The notes: generated by a model not told the origin, from the letters alone. 64,000 nt of DNA from Pseudomonadales bacterium (GCA_017642855.1 JAEPOO010000004.1:62001-126000), one strand, 5' to 3'; positions 26,293 to 35,304 are shown, numbered from the stretch's first letter. Numbers and translations: made by a program.

Positions 26293-26433
26293 TTACGACT
26301 TCCCGTCCGGAGGGGCTTTCTTGTCGTTTTCCTTTTTGTCGTTAGAACCGCCTGCCGTGACATTCGCGACTTTGCCATGACACATCAAACTCGGTTTGCT
26401 GTAGGGCCGTTTCTCGACGGGCTCCAAGACCAT
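26293..26433 (-). CDS. Lasso-leader-like RiPP precursor peptide (46 aa)
   Basis: 46 codons, ATG at 26433, stop TAA at 26295-26293, preceded by an AAAGAA purine run. The leader carries the lasso RiPP leader signature: Tyr11, Pro14, Leu16, Gly20 and Thr26 in the spacing Y-x2-P-x-L-x3-G-x5-T (PYSKPSLMCHGKVANVTAG). Thr26 would be at position -2. The predicted core is residues 28-46, starting Gly-Gly-Ser and with Glu35 as residue 8, so a Gly1-Glu8 macrolactam as in lariatin is possible. The core tail is Lys/Asp/Pro-rich (NDKKAPPDGKS), unusually polar. Located between a YkgJ-type gene and the Cys-less asparagine-synthetase gene, all on the minus strand. No lasso protease (B2) or RRE (B1) gene is visible. 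Confidence 0.6.
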   Translation of the reverse strand: MVLEPVEKRPYSKPSLMCHGKVANVTAGGSNDKKENDKKAPPDGKS

Positions 26434-26475
26434 AATTTCTTTACCATTAACGAATGGAAAATGTTACACCAACTT

Positions 26476-26970
26476 CTACTTAAAGTGGTTATCGATCAGA
26501 AAACTGATCAGCATATACTCAGGGCTGGAACGCCATAGTTTTTTTCGAGCAACGTCATCAGCTTCACGGAGCTGCTCTCGCACTCTCTGCAGCGCATCCG
26601 CATGGGTAACTCGGCACTTGTTCGCCTTGGTCAACTGGTCAACCAGCTTTTCCAGAGCGCCTTTTAATTCGCTGACCATCTCTAGCGCAGACTCAAGGCT
26701 AGTCGCGCCCTCAGACATTCGTTTCAGCAAGCTGCACTCAAATTTTCGGCAATCAATCGGCCGTGTCGAATAGGCCGTGCATATGTTGTCATGAGCGGGA
26801 CAGGGTTCGACAAGAAAGGCGCCCGTGCCACTTTCGGATGCAATGATGTGATCTCGATATTGCTCGACAAATGCAGAGTCCTCACTCGGTTCGATCACCA
26901 CGGTTTCGCACACGACGCCGCTGCAACAGAATCCACAGCTGCGGCAGAGCGTTGAGCGAGATTCAGTCAT
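26476..26970 (-). CDS. YkgJ-family cysteine-cluster protein
   Basis: 164 aa from ATG 26970 (AAAGAGAG just upstream); an earlier start at 27030 is less likely. N-terminal cluster CRSCGFCCSGVVC and later CPAHDNICTAYSTRPIDCRKFEC give at least nine Cys of the zinc/iron-chelating YkgJ pattern. The remaining two thirds are helical and charged. Members of this family bind a metal or Fe-S cluster; the reaction is unknown. Co-directional with the lasso-like peptide and the asparagine-synthetase homologue, so probably one transcript. Divergent from the PLP gene at 27080. Confidence 0.75.
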   Translation of the reverse strand: MTESRSTLCRSCGFCCSGVVCETVVIEPSEDSAFVEQYRDHIIASESGTGAFLVEPCPAHDNICTAYSTRPIDCRKFECSLLKRMSEGATSLESALEMVSELKGALEKLVDQLTKANKCRVTHADALQRVREQLREADDVARKKLWRSSPEYMLISFLIDNHFK

Positions 26971-27079
26971 ACTCTCTTTCATCAGGCCCAGCGTATTCAG
27001 CGCGACGCCTGGAAGCAACTGGCACATCAATCTCCAAAGGTGCAGAATCTTTTAGGGACTCGGCGCGTTTCACACCAAT

Positions 27080-28663
27080 ATGACGTCATCACACTCAACC
27101 TTTCTGAAAGCAGCTCCGCGGCATGGCGCCAACACGAGTCTGGGCGCCTGTCGCGCCGAAGCTGAGACCCTGCAGCAGCTTGCTGAGACCCTGTTTGAAG
27201 CATCTTCGTACAAGGCTGAATTCTTCAGTCAGTGGTGTCGGACTATCGAAGCATTCAGTGTCTCCACACTGAGTGAAAGCGTTGCGTCGGAAGCCGAACT
27301 TGAAAGGCTCGCCATGGACTTTCGCCGCATCTGGTTAAACGTTGCGCATCAGGTCGTCGTCGACGAATTGAGATCGCCACCCTATGACCATCAGCCGCTG
27401 TTACCGATTTCACAATCACACCACTTCATTTATGAGCGGGTTGTCGGTCCTGACGAGATCGAACAGCGTTTAACAAACCAGGTGGAGATTCAGGGCTGGC
27501 TGCATGACACCTGTCTTTTTGCCAATGGTCTTGCGGCCATTGTCGCAACGATAAGTGTGCTGAGAGACTTGCGACAACACTACCAGCATAGGGATAGCCA
27601 ATATCTGCAGCTTGATATGTTCGGAGGCTATTTTGAGACATTGAGACTGATGTCACTCATGAATAGCTCAGACCTTAAATGCTGCGCCTTTCAGGATCTG
27701 GACATTGTGCTTGATAGATTTAGTCATGGCGAATCAGACATTTTGTTTCTGGAAATGATCGCCTATGACTTTAAACAAACCGTTATCGATCCGGCCAAGC
27801 TCATTCAGGCTGTGCAGGAACGACCGGGAAACAGGCCCTGGTTGTTGATACTGGATACAACCCTGCTTGGCCCCACATTCGAGATTGAACCGCTTTTACA
27901 GGCTTTTGGAGATCGCAGGCCGGAGGTATTGATCGACATCCGTTCAGGTTTAAAGCTCGATCAGGCTGGACTCGAGTTGTCGAATGTTGGCGTCGTCAGG
28001 TTTTTCACACCCGAGGAAAGGACGAAAGATAAACCAACCGTTGAACACATACACAAAGCATTGATTTCGATAAGAAAAATTATGGGGAGCGGTCTGACCT
28101 ATGCCCAAATAGCCGCATTGGATGCGCCTTGGATCTTCCATCCAGAATGGATGTCTCGTCATTCCACTGCCGTTCTGGAGAATAACCGCTATACCGCAAT
28201 GGCTTTAAAAGACATTGGCGGCATTTTCTCGGCGGTTTATCACCCTGCACTCACAAAACTCAGCCACCTCAGCTGGGCAGAATCGCCCCTGGTGGTAATT
28301 GAGCTGCATCAGAGCCAGGATACTGACGCTAATCGAACGTTCCTGGAAGCTGTGATCGCCTCGGAGATCAAGGCAAGGAAACTTGTCATGTATCTCGGCG
28401 CGAGCTTTGGTTTCCGACACCATCGTTGCGAGATCCTGGTTCCTGAAGGACCGTACCACTACGACGACGGGTCGCCACGAGGGTTCTTGAAAATCGCTAT
28501 GGGAGCTCGCTCTGGACCTACCATGGAAGGTCTCATCACCCTGATCAAGGACATTGCCGCTTATGCCGATTTCGAAGCATTGCGATCAGACTACGCTAAC
28601 CTCAGGTTGGCGGACCATCCCATCAGATTTCCAAATATCGATGCGCTGAGGACGCGAAATTGA
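27080..28663 (+). CDS. PLP-dependent fold-type I enzyme (Cys/Met-metabolism-like), divergent
   Basis: 527 aa, longer than cystathionine-synthase-type enzymes (about 400) owing to about 130 extra N-terminal residues. Recognisable fold-type I landmarks: ANGLAAIVATISVL (substrate-binding SGMAA region), Asp259 in WLLILDTTLLGPTFE (PLP ring nitrogen), and the probable Schiff-base Lys292 in IDIRSGLKLDQAGLEL. The late segment HHRCEILVPEGPYHYDDGSPRG is unusual. The reaction could be a beta/gamma-elimination or replacement or an aminotransfer; I cannot decide. Stop overlaps the TTG start of the next PLP gene. Confidence 0.6.
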   Translation: MTSSHSTFLKAAPRHGANTSLGACRAEAETLQQLAETLFEASSYKAEFFSQWCRTIEAFSVSTLSESVASEAELERLAMDFRRIWLNVAHQVVVDELRSPPYDHQPLLPISQSHHFIYERVVGPDEIEQRLTNQVEIQGWLHDTCLFANGLAAIVATISVLRDLRQHYQHRDSQYLQLDMFGGYFETLRLMSLMNSSDLKCCAFQDLDIVLDRFSHGESDILFLEMIAYDFKQTVIDPAKLIQAVQERPGNRPWLLILDTTLLGPTFEIEPLLQAFGDRRPEVLIDIRSGLKLDQAGLELSNVGVVRFFTPEERTKDKPTVEHIHKALISIRKIMGSGLTYAQIAALDAPWIFHPEWMSRHSTAVLENNRYTAMALKDIGGIFSAVYHPALTKLSHLSWAESPLVVIELHQSQDTDANRTFLEAVIASEIKARKLVMYLGASFGFRHHRCEILVPEGPYHYDDGSPRGFLKIAMGARSGPTMEGLITLIKDIAAYADFEALRSDYANLRLADHPIRFPNIDALRTRN

Positions 28664-29838
28664 GTTACGTCGCGCTGCCCAGACATACGACCCAAACATC
28701 AACACTGAGCGAACTGACCCATGTATTCTCTGACCTGAAAGCCGGGATCGACCGAAGCCACAGGTTAGTTCACCAGCTTGTTGCGCAGCCCCGCGACAAG
28801 CCCACGCTGATCTTCGATCTCAGTGAGATCGAGGATAAAATGCAGCAGCTGCGCCTCACAGCCAAAAAAAACGATGCTGAAGTACTGGTCGCAGTAAAAA
28901 GTGCGGCAAACCCGGCTTATCTCGAAACCGCAAAGCAACAGCTTGACGGCTTTGATGTTTCCAACCTCCGCGAATATGAGGCTATCCCAGGTGACCTGAC
29001 AGGCCGTCTCGTTTCGCTTACCTCTCCAATGATGGATGCTAATCTTTCAGAATTTCAGGCTAAGAGAAATGAGCTCTTAGTCACGGTAGATTCCGAGCAG
29101 CAATGGCAGCAAATTGAAAGAAGTGCGCATCGACCCGCTTACCTTCTACGTGTGCAAACATCGGGCTTGTTGGGCGAATTCGAGGAACCTTCTCGCTTTG
29201 GATACACGCGAGATCAGGCACTTCTGCACATCAGAAATCCCCTTCGAGCGCCTTCAGGATTCCATCTGCATCATGGCGGCGAGTCGAACTCAGGAGAGAC
29301 CTACAAACAGCTCATTCAAGCACTGAAGCAAATGGCTGAAGAGCGTTCGTTCCAACTCGACATTCTAAACTTAGGAGGTGGATGGCACCTGTTGAACCCT
29401 GCTGAAATTCATAACGTCCTCACCTTCGCTCGGGAACTGTTGCCAAAGAGCAGAATTTTGCTTGAACCGGGACGATACTTCACACAAGGCTGTGGCTTTG
29501 CGTCGGGCAACATTGTCAACCGTCACGAGCATGACGACATCATCAGCTACACCCTCGATCTATCGGCTCAATGCCACTTGCGATGGTCGTCGCCAAGACT
29601 GGTCTGTCCTGTTTCCAAAGACGCTCGCCAATTGAAGGAAGTCCGATTCTACGGTCCCACCTGCTACGAGTGGGATTGTATTGGCACCTTTCTGGTTCCC
29701 TTCAAAAATGATCTGGAAAACGAGTCGGGTCTATCGATCGGCAAACCGGTGATCTTCAGCGACGTCAATGCTTACTCATCAGCCCTGAATTCTACATTTA
29801 ACGGCATCGAAGCCGCTTCGGTTGAATGGGAAGCCTAG
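28660..29838 (+). CDS. Fold-type III PLP decarboxylase (DAP/ornithine decarboxylase-like)
   Basis: 392 aa. PLP lysine Lys80 in VAVKSAANPAYL, FHLHHGGESNSG, Gly-rich phosphate site LNLGGGW, EPGR (269-272) and the C-terminal GPTCYEWDCIG and NAYSSALN of the alanine-racemase/LysA fold. It presumably decarboxylates a basic or acidic amino acid, as do LysA, SbnH and Y4yA-type enzymes. It starts with TTG overlapping the TGA of the upstream PLP gene, so the two are translationally coupled. A LysA-like enzyme together with an asparagine-synthetase-like amide former is also seen in the tabtoxin pathway (TabA, TblS), an analogy only. Confidence 0.85.
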   Translation: MSYVALPRHTTQTSTLSELTHVFSDLKAGIDRSHRLVHQLVAQPRDKPTLIFDLSEIEDKMQQLRLTAKKNDAEVLVAVKSAANPAYLETAKQQLDGFDVSNLREYEAIPGDLTGRLVSLTSPMMDANLSEFQAKRNELLVTVDSEQQWQQIERSAHRPAYLLRVQTSGLLGEFEEPSRFGYTRDQALLHIRNPLRAPSGFHLHHGGESNSGETYKQLIQALKQMAEERSFQLDILNLGGGWHLLNPAEIHNVLTFARELLPKSRILLEPGRYFTQGCGFASGNIVNRHEHDDIISYTLDLSAQCHLRWSSPRLVCPVSKDARQLKEVRFYGPTCYEWDCIGTFLVPFKNDLENESGLSIGKPVIFSDVNAYSSALNSTFNGIEAASVEWEA

Positions 29839-30069
29839 ATGCCAAAGGGTCAGCTGCCGCACCGCAAGAACCGTTCTGACCCGCAGATCGTGCGGCTGAA
29901 GTCTTTCTAGGTTGCGAAAACAGGCGCTCAGCAAATCCGTGCCTTAGCCCTGATGTGAAGCGACAGGAAGCGGGACACTTTCCGCAAAGCACACGGCGAA
30001 GCGCTTGAGGCGTTAACCCTGGATAAGAGCAGACCCTCGTGAGAGGTGCAGTGTGATGGGCATCAGCCT

Positions 30070-30405
30070 TTAAGTATCTGATGCCATCTCGAGATAACCC
30101 CACTTCTCATGCAGGGCCTGCCAATAAAGATGGTTCTCGTCATCTTCCTGAGTATTCGCTTGGGCTTCCACTTTCTGTGCATAAACCTCAGCGAGGTCCC
30201 ACGTGTAAGACTCAAGGGAGTAGCTGATATCACTAATCGTCGACGCATCAAGAGTAATGAGAAACAAATCCAAGTTGGCGTCGATGCCACTTACATGAGG
30301 CTCACCCCGCAGCAACTCCTTCATTTGCATGAATGCCTCACCCTTCAAATGTTTCATCGTGTCGATGAGTTCCCGTCGCGTCATCAGGTTTAGATTTTCG
30401 ATCAT
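30070..30405 (-). CDS. Conserved-looking hypothetical protein, 111 aa
   Basis: Soluble, acidic, helical protein (MIENLNLMTRREL..., ISDISYSLESYTWDLAEVYAQ). Starts at ATG 30405, well spaced from the isomerase gene end at 30441 in the same direction. No domain recognised, no signal peptide or TM helix. Coding is supported by smooth composition and operon-like spacing only. Between 29839 and 30069 only a 23-codon frame starting directly after the PLP gene stop is seen. Confidence 0.5.
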   Translation of the reverse strand: MIENLNLMTRRELIDTMKHLKGEAFMQMKELLRGEPHVSGIDANLDLFLITLDASTISDISYSLESYTWDLAEVYAQKVEAQANTQEDDENHLYWQALHEKWGYLEMASDT

Positions 30406-30440
30406 TTATTGATGGCCTTATCTGCGTCCCGTCACCATTA

Positions 30441-31205
30441 TCACCGAACCGTCTTCACCAACTGGACTTTCGGTAGGCTTGGCAGTGCTGACGTACCTTG
30501 AATCTGCATCAGCACGTGCTCAAGGCGGTCATTGCCCCAAAACTTTTCCACCGCATCGTCGGATACAAGCACAAAAAATGGCACTCCGAAAACACCGTCT
30601 TCCTCACCAAGGAGAACAATACTTTCCATGCGAGTATTGATGGATGGATCATCAATTGCCGCAATCATCGCTTCGCCTTCCAAGCCTACTGATTCAGCGA
30701 GCGACCGGATGATCTCAAGGTCCATCACGTCCGCAGCACCCTTACCATCGAAATCAAACCGTCGAATGCAGACAGCATCCGCAAATGCCCAGCCCTTTCC
30801 CTGCGCGAGCGCATAGAGGAATGCTTTGTGGGTACGTTCCCAATTTTCTTGCCCTAGAGATACACCGATCTTCCGCTCTTTATAGTTCATACCCTCAGGT
30901 AGTTGAATAAGAGAGGCCAGTTGATCAAATGGTTCTCGACTGATCCCGGCTAGCGCAGCCTGACGAGCTGCATCCTGGAAAATGTAGGACATCTTAAAAA
31001 GATTATCGGAGGGATTATCGAGATGTCCACCAAACATCACCTCAGGCCATAAGGGCAACATCTCTATATCAACACTTAAGAACGCTCCCAGTCGTCTGAG
31101 CCGGTAGATTGAAATCGCCGCAAAAGGAGATCGAAAAGAGAAATAGAATCGTAATTTCATATCTGGTGTGACCGGGTCACCTTCTGATGAAAACGGTAAC
31201 ACCAT
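30441..31205 (-). CDS. 2-hydroxychromene-2-carboxylate isomerase-like DsbA-fold protein
   Basis: 254 aa (or 239 aa from ATG 31160, MKLRFYFSFRSPFA). The family hallmarks are FSFRSPFA near the start, where Ser replaces the redox Cys, and GVFGVPFFVL...EKFWGNDRLE near the end. HCCA isomerases are glutathione-dependent and act in aromatic catabolism; many genomic members have unknown substrates. No naphthalene-type genes are nearby. Confidence 0.8.
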   Translation of the reverse strand: MVLPFSSEGDPVTPDMKLRFYFSFRSPFAAISIYRLRRLGAFLSVDIEMLPLWPEVMFGGHLDNPSDNLFKMSYIFQDAARQAALAGISREPFDQLASLIQLPEGMNYKERKIGVSLGQENWERTHKAFLYALAQGKGWAFADAVCIRRFDFDGKGAADVMDLEIIRSLAESVGLEGEAMIAAIDDPSINTRMESIVLLGEEDGVFGVPFFVLVSDDAVEKFWGNDRLEHVLMQIQGTSALPSLPKVQLVKTVR

Positions 31206-31419
31206 TTTCCGATTGTTCCCATTTATAAAAAGATTGCACCTTCAAATTAGTGGTATATTTTTTAATCGTCACGAAATGCCGTTACTATCGCTTTGAGCAC
31301 ACTCAAACGAGAACAAGGTGACGTAAAAAACTGGCCATCAGAAACGCCTGGGTACTGTTCGTTCAAGATGTCGACAAAAATGGAGCAATGTGACGCAGCC
31401 AGCGGCAGGAGATGAGAAA

Positions 31420-32793
31420 ATGATGAAATCAAAGGCGAGCTCAGATTCGAAGCACCAGACACCGCCTGTTTTGCAACAGATCAGGGATCATCAACGAGAA
31501 GCTTTCAGAACCCTCGGACCAGCAGGAGCCATCACGCTAATTGGTTTCATCATCACTTTCTTTTTTATCGAGCCGGCACCACCTGACGTAATTCGGATCG
31601 CTACCGGGCCCAGTGACGGTAACTATTATAAGTCAGGGCTCGCTTACGCGGATTTTCTGAAAACAAAAGGAATCGAACTCCAGATACAGGAAACCGCGGG
31701 CAGCGAAGAAAATTTCAATTTACTCATTCATGACAAAGGCACTAACCTAGCGATCGTGCAGGGGGGCGCTGTCCCAAAAGACGTTAATCCAGAATCGTTC
31801 GAATCAATTGCCAGCCTCTATCTGGAGCCCGTGTGGATTTTTTATCGACCGGGACTGGAACTCGGCAGACTCGGTGATTTTTCCGGATTGACCATTTCAA
31901 TCGGCCGTGACGGAAGTGGCACACAGAAACTGGCGAAATTCCTGTTTGCGGAAAACGGCGTTTCTCCAAACAGCGGCGGAACAGAGTTTGTGAATCTTGG
32001 ACCACGCGATTCGATTAGCAAATTGAAAAGTGGAGATATCGATGCTTTGGTCCTCGTGTTATCCCCTGAAGCCCAACTGATACGAGACCTTCTCTATTCT
32101 TCAGAGGTAAGCTTGTTTTCTTTCGATCGAAACCAAGCATACTCAAAAAGGTATGGCTTTCTGGAAGCCGTGACACTTGAGAGAGGCGTCATCGACCTCG
32201 AGAAAGACATTCCAAGCGAGGCCATAAACCTTGTAGCGCCTTACGCGAACTTGATCGCAACCCCTTCATTCCACGATGCACTGATACCTTTATTGCTTGA
32301 CGCAGCAACCATTTCGCATTTCTCAGGTGGCTTACTCGCTGATGCTGGAGAGTTCCCGTCTTTGGTAGGGTCAGAATTTAACAACAGCGAAATAGCGAGA
32401 GAGTACATCGAACATGGGCCCTCGCTTTTCCAACGACATTTGAACTTCTGGGTTGCCTCGCTCATTGATCGCGCAAAGATCATGCTTATTCCGCTCATTG
32501 CGCTCCTTTTCCCGCTGATCAAACTCGCGCCTCCAATCTATCGATGGCGAATCCGATCAAGAATTTATCGTTGGTATGCATTCTTGAACAGCCTTGATCA
32601 AAAACTGAGAGACAAGGATTCTTGGGATCTCGAAAAATATCAGGCTCAACTTGCACAGATGGAAGCTGAACTGGCGGAGCTGGAGGTTCCGCTTTCATAC
32701 ATGCAAGAATTCTACGATCTTCACATTCACGTTGATCTCATCAAGCGAAGATTAGAGGCGTTCAACCAGGAGCAGTTAGCTTTGAACAAGTGA
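31420..32793 (+). CDS. TAXI-family substrate-binding protein, membrane-tethered
   Basis: 457 aa from ATG 31420 (AGGAG 8 bases upstream). An N-terminal TM helix (about 36-52) is followed by a TAXI/NMT1 periplasmic binding domain (IRIATGPSDGNYYKSGLAYADFL, TEFVNLGPRDSISKLKSGDIDAL). A second TM helix follows (about 350-370) and then a cytoplasmic coiled coil (YQAQLAQMEAELAEL). TAXI receptors normally feed a TRAP permease; none is adjacent. The two-helix anchor and cytoplasmic tail suggest a sensor role or a permease encoded elsewhere. Confidence 0.8.
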   Translation: MMKSKASSDSKHQTPPVLQQIRDHQREAFRTLGPAGAITLIGFIITFFFIEPAPPDVIRIATGPSDGNYYKSGLAYADFLKTKGIELQIQETAGSEENFNLLIHDKGTNLAIVQGGAVPKDVNPESFESIASLYLEPVWIFYRPGLELGRLGDFSGLTISIGRDGSGTQKLAKFLFAENGVSPNSGGTEFVNLGPRDSISKLKSGDIDALVLVLSPEAQLIRDLLYSSEVSLFSFDRNQAYSKRYGFLEAVTLERGVIDLEKDIPSEAINLVAPYANLIATPSFHDALIPLLLDAATISHFSGGLLADAGEFPSLVGSEFNNSEIAREYIEHGPSLFQRHLNFWVASLIDRAKIMLIPLIALLFPLIKLAPPIYRWRIRSRIYRWYAFLNSLDQKLRDKDSWDLEKYQAQLAQMEAELAELEVPLSYMQEFYDLHIHVDLIKRRLEAFNQEQLALNK

Positions 32794-32830
32794 CCGGGCT
32801 TCCAATGCTCGATCACTCACTACTGTCGGA

Positions 32831-33856
32831 TCACTGTGGATTGGCACCAAACACGCCTACGCCCAATTCGCCTGCTATTTGGCGAATCGCTCGCATCGCG
32901 CGCACCGAGTTCCCTGCCTCATTCAATCGAGGGGAAAAAGCGGCAATAGCAAATTGACCCGGAACCACAGACACAATACCACCGCCCACACCGGTTTTGC
33001 TTGGTAGACCGGCTTCGAACATCCACTCGCCAGATTCGTCATAGAACCCCGCCGTCGCCATGATCGCCAATAGTTCCGGGACATGCTCTGCCGGGAGCAT
33101 TCGCTTTTCTGTCAGGGGGTTGATACCTCCATTTGAGAGTGTCGCCCCCATAACGGCAAGATCCTTGGCATTAACACCGATGGAGCATTGCCTTGTATAA
33201 ACCCGTAACGTTTCCTCGGGCTCCGCGTAGAGTCGGCCATAGTTAAAGAGATTCCAGGCAATCGATCTATTACCCCACGCGGTGTCTATCTCAGACTGAT
33301 AAACCTTCTCCAGAACAGGAAGTTTCTCGCCGGCGAAGCCCTCGATGTTTTCGTGAATCTGCCGCCATCTTTCTTCTTCACCATTAGCCTCGACAAGGCT
33401 CACAGCGGCGATCGCTCCGGCATTCACTAATGGATTCACAGATCGCTGACCATAGAGTTCGACCGCTAATTTTGAATTGAAGACCATCCCGGTGGGCTCA
33501 ACACCGATTTTTTCACGCACCGCCTCTGGTCCTTGCTGGGACATGATCAATGCGGCTGTGAACGGCTTGGAAGCCGATTGAATAGAAAAACGGTAGGTGA
33601 CATCTCCTGCAGAGATCACCTCACCATCGTTAGTGACGATAACAACACCAAAGAGTTCGCTTGGTACGGTATCGAGTATCGGAATGTAGTTAGCGTTTGC
33701 ACCCTCTTCTAAGTCTTTGAATTTAAGGTAGGCGTCATTGACAACTTGTTGCAGGGTTTCTTTATCCGGAGCCGCCAACGAGCTGGAGATGTTAAACATC
33801 AAGGTCAATACAAGGAGACCTTTCCACGCGTGGCGAATGACATCAGTCTTGAACAT
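32831..33856 (-). CDS. glsA: Exported glutaminase
   Basis: 341 aa from ATG 33856 (GAGG 8 bases upstream). Signal peptide about 1-29 (GLLVLTLMFNISSSLAA). Serine-dependent beta-lactamase-like glutaminase core with the Ser-x-x-Lys dyad in SIQSASKPF, VNPLVNAGAI, NYGRLYAEPEETL, and SKTGVGGGIVSVVPGQ. It hydrolyses L-glutamine to glutamate and ammonia; most GlsA are cytoplasmic, so the signal peptide makes this a periplasmic form. It overlaps or abuts the porin gene upstream, so outer-membrane entry and periplasmic deamidation are probably coupled. Confidence 0.9.
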   Translation of the reverse strand: MFKTDVIRHAWKGLLVLTLMFNISSSLAAPDKETLQQVVNDAYLKFKDLEEGANANYIPILDTVPSELFGVVIVTNDGEVISAGDVTYRFSIQSASKPFTAALIMSQQGPEAVREKIGVEPTGMVFNSKLAVELYGQRSVNPLVNAGAIAAVSLVEANGEEERWRQIHENIEGFAGEKLPVLEKVYQSEIDTAWGNRSIAWNLFNYGRLYAEPEETLRVYTRQCSIGVNAKDLAVMGATLSNGGINPLTEKRMLPAEHVPELLAIMATAGFYDESGEWMFEAGLPSKTGVGGGIVSVVPGQFAIAAFSPRLNEAGNSVRAMRAIRQIAGELGVGVFGANPQ

Positions 33857-33870
33857 GGTCGTTACCTCAA

Positions 33871-35304
33871 TCAATTACTGGTTGCTGAATAGTCGAAGTT
33901 CCATTTGGCGGAGAACTGTATTCTCAGATCATCTGAACTGAATGACCCATAATTGTCTCGCTTCGCCCATTGAATCTCAGGGCCCAAGAGGATATTCGGA
34001 GCTGGGTGATACAACAGGTTAAAGAGCGCGTACTGACCCCGCTCAAAGGACGTATCGGACGAACCGTCGGGTAAGTCATTGTCTTGAATTGAATAACCGA
34101 TCGTACTGGTCCAACGTTCCGACCAGTTGAGATCAAGAAAAGCGACCGCACCCAAGACCTCAATCGCCTCGCCTTGAATAGGCCGACTTGGGTCGCCCCC
34201 AACATTCACCGTGACGCCAACATCCGCGCCAGCATCATTAAAATAGTTCTGAATACCCTCGCCATAAGTTACGGAGCCTCGAAACACGTGCCTGCCAAAG
34301 TTGAGGTTGGTACTTACGTTGAGTCCCCATCCAAGCTCATCTCCTTGCAACGCTAGCCCATCGTCAAGATTGTCGTTCCATTTAATCTCTCTGAGGATTC
34401 CCGCAACCTGGATGTGACCCCAGTCACTGACATATCGATAATGCGCGGCAAGATCCGGTAACTCGAAATCACCCTCGATACCGTCCAGTTCCACCCTGTC
34501 CTCAAAGCGGCCTCGATCACCGCTTGCGCCTGGTCTTTCCAGCGCAAAAGCAAGTCGAGAACCAGATGGCGTCGACCATGGCGTCCATCTCGCCTGGACA
34601 TTACGGTAGAAAATCATGCCGTTGGGCCCCCAATACTCTATGGAGTTCGGAAAAACGTCGATATCCATAAACGTCGACCAGTGCTGACCTGCACCAAAAT
34701 CACCCAGTTCTCCCCATGCATGTCTTAGACGAAAAGTGGTCTGTCCAGCGTCTGAGCCAACGCCGAACAACTCGAACTCGAACAGTGTATTCAGATCACC
34801 AAAACGGGTTGGGACTGTCGATTTCACGCCCAAACGAGATTGACGAACACCAGCAAAGAAACTTCCGTCACTGCCAAACTCGTCATCAACTGAGGGCAGC
34901 TTGGTGGGCCTAACCACGTCGAACCAATCAGGATCATTTTGACCCCGCTGATAACCCATATCCAACATGACATGGCCATATAGATTGAACCCGGGGTCCT
35001 CTGCTGTCGATGTATTCGACGGTGTTGGTGTCTCGCTCGAACGCGCTTCGGCCATTGTATCCTGCGCTGTCACCGGCGTTTCGTCGACTCCCTGGTATCC
35101 GGGCTGAGGTTGCTGATCGACCTTGGCGTTCTGTATCTGACGTGTAAGCTCGTCATTCTGTTGCTGTAGCGCTTCGATCTGAGACTGCTGCCGCTGGATC
35201 AGTTCCCACATTTCGGCAAGAGAGGGTGTCTGACCGACGGCGGGCAGACAAAACGACAGCGTAAATACGGGAACCGAAGCGAATATTAAAAATTGACGAA
35301 ACAC
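33871..35304 (-). CDS. DcaP-like outer-membrane porin
   Basis: 477 aa. Signal peptide (MFRQFLIFASVPVFTLSFCLPAVG), a coiled-coil segment (WELIQRQQSQIEALQQQNDELTRQIQ) and a Thr/Ser/Pro linker. A beta-barrel follows, beginning NLYGHVMLDMGYQ and ending in FSAKWNFDYSATSN. The coiled-coil N-terminus that makes trimers is typical of DcaP-type channels for dicarboxylates and other anions. In an operon with the exported glutaminase downstream; the substrate may include glutamine or glutamate-like compounds. Confidence 0.82.
   Translation of the reverse strand: MFRQFLIFASVPVFTLSFCLPAVGQTPSLAEMWELIQRQQSQIEALQQQNDELTRQIQNAKVDQQPQPGYQGVDETPVTAQDTMAEARSSETPTPSNTSTAEDPGFNLYGHVMLDMGYQRGQNDPDWFDVVRPTKLPSVDDEFGSDGSFFAGVRQSRLGVKSTVPTRFGDLNTLFEFELFGVGSDAGQTTFRLRHAWGELGDFGAGQHWSTFMDIDVFPNSIEYWGPNGMIFYRNVQARWTPWSTPSGSRLAFALERPGASGDRGRFEDRVELDGIEGDFELPDLAAHYRYVSDWGHIQVAGILREIKWNDNLDDGLALQGDELGWGLNVSTNLNFGRHVFRGSVTYGEGIQNYFNDAGADVGVTVNVGGDPSRPIQGEAIEVLGAVAFLDLNWSERWTSTIGYSIQDNDLPDGSSDTSFERGQYALFNLLYHPAPNILLGPEIQWAKRDNYGSFSSDDLRIQFSAKWNFDYSATSN

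Noticed and set aside
24358-29838. Reading the locus as a beta-lactam or tabtoxin pathway
   Set aside because: The synthetase and LysA-like pair fit loosely, but other pathway genes (TabB/DapD-like, non-haem oxygenase, carboxyethylarginine synthase) are absent and the adjacent lasso-like peptide explains the synthetase better.
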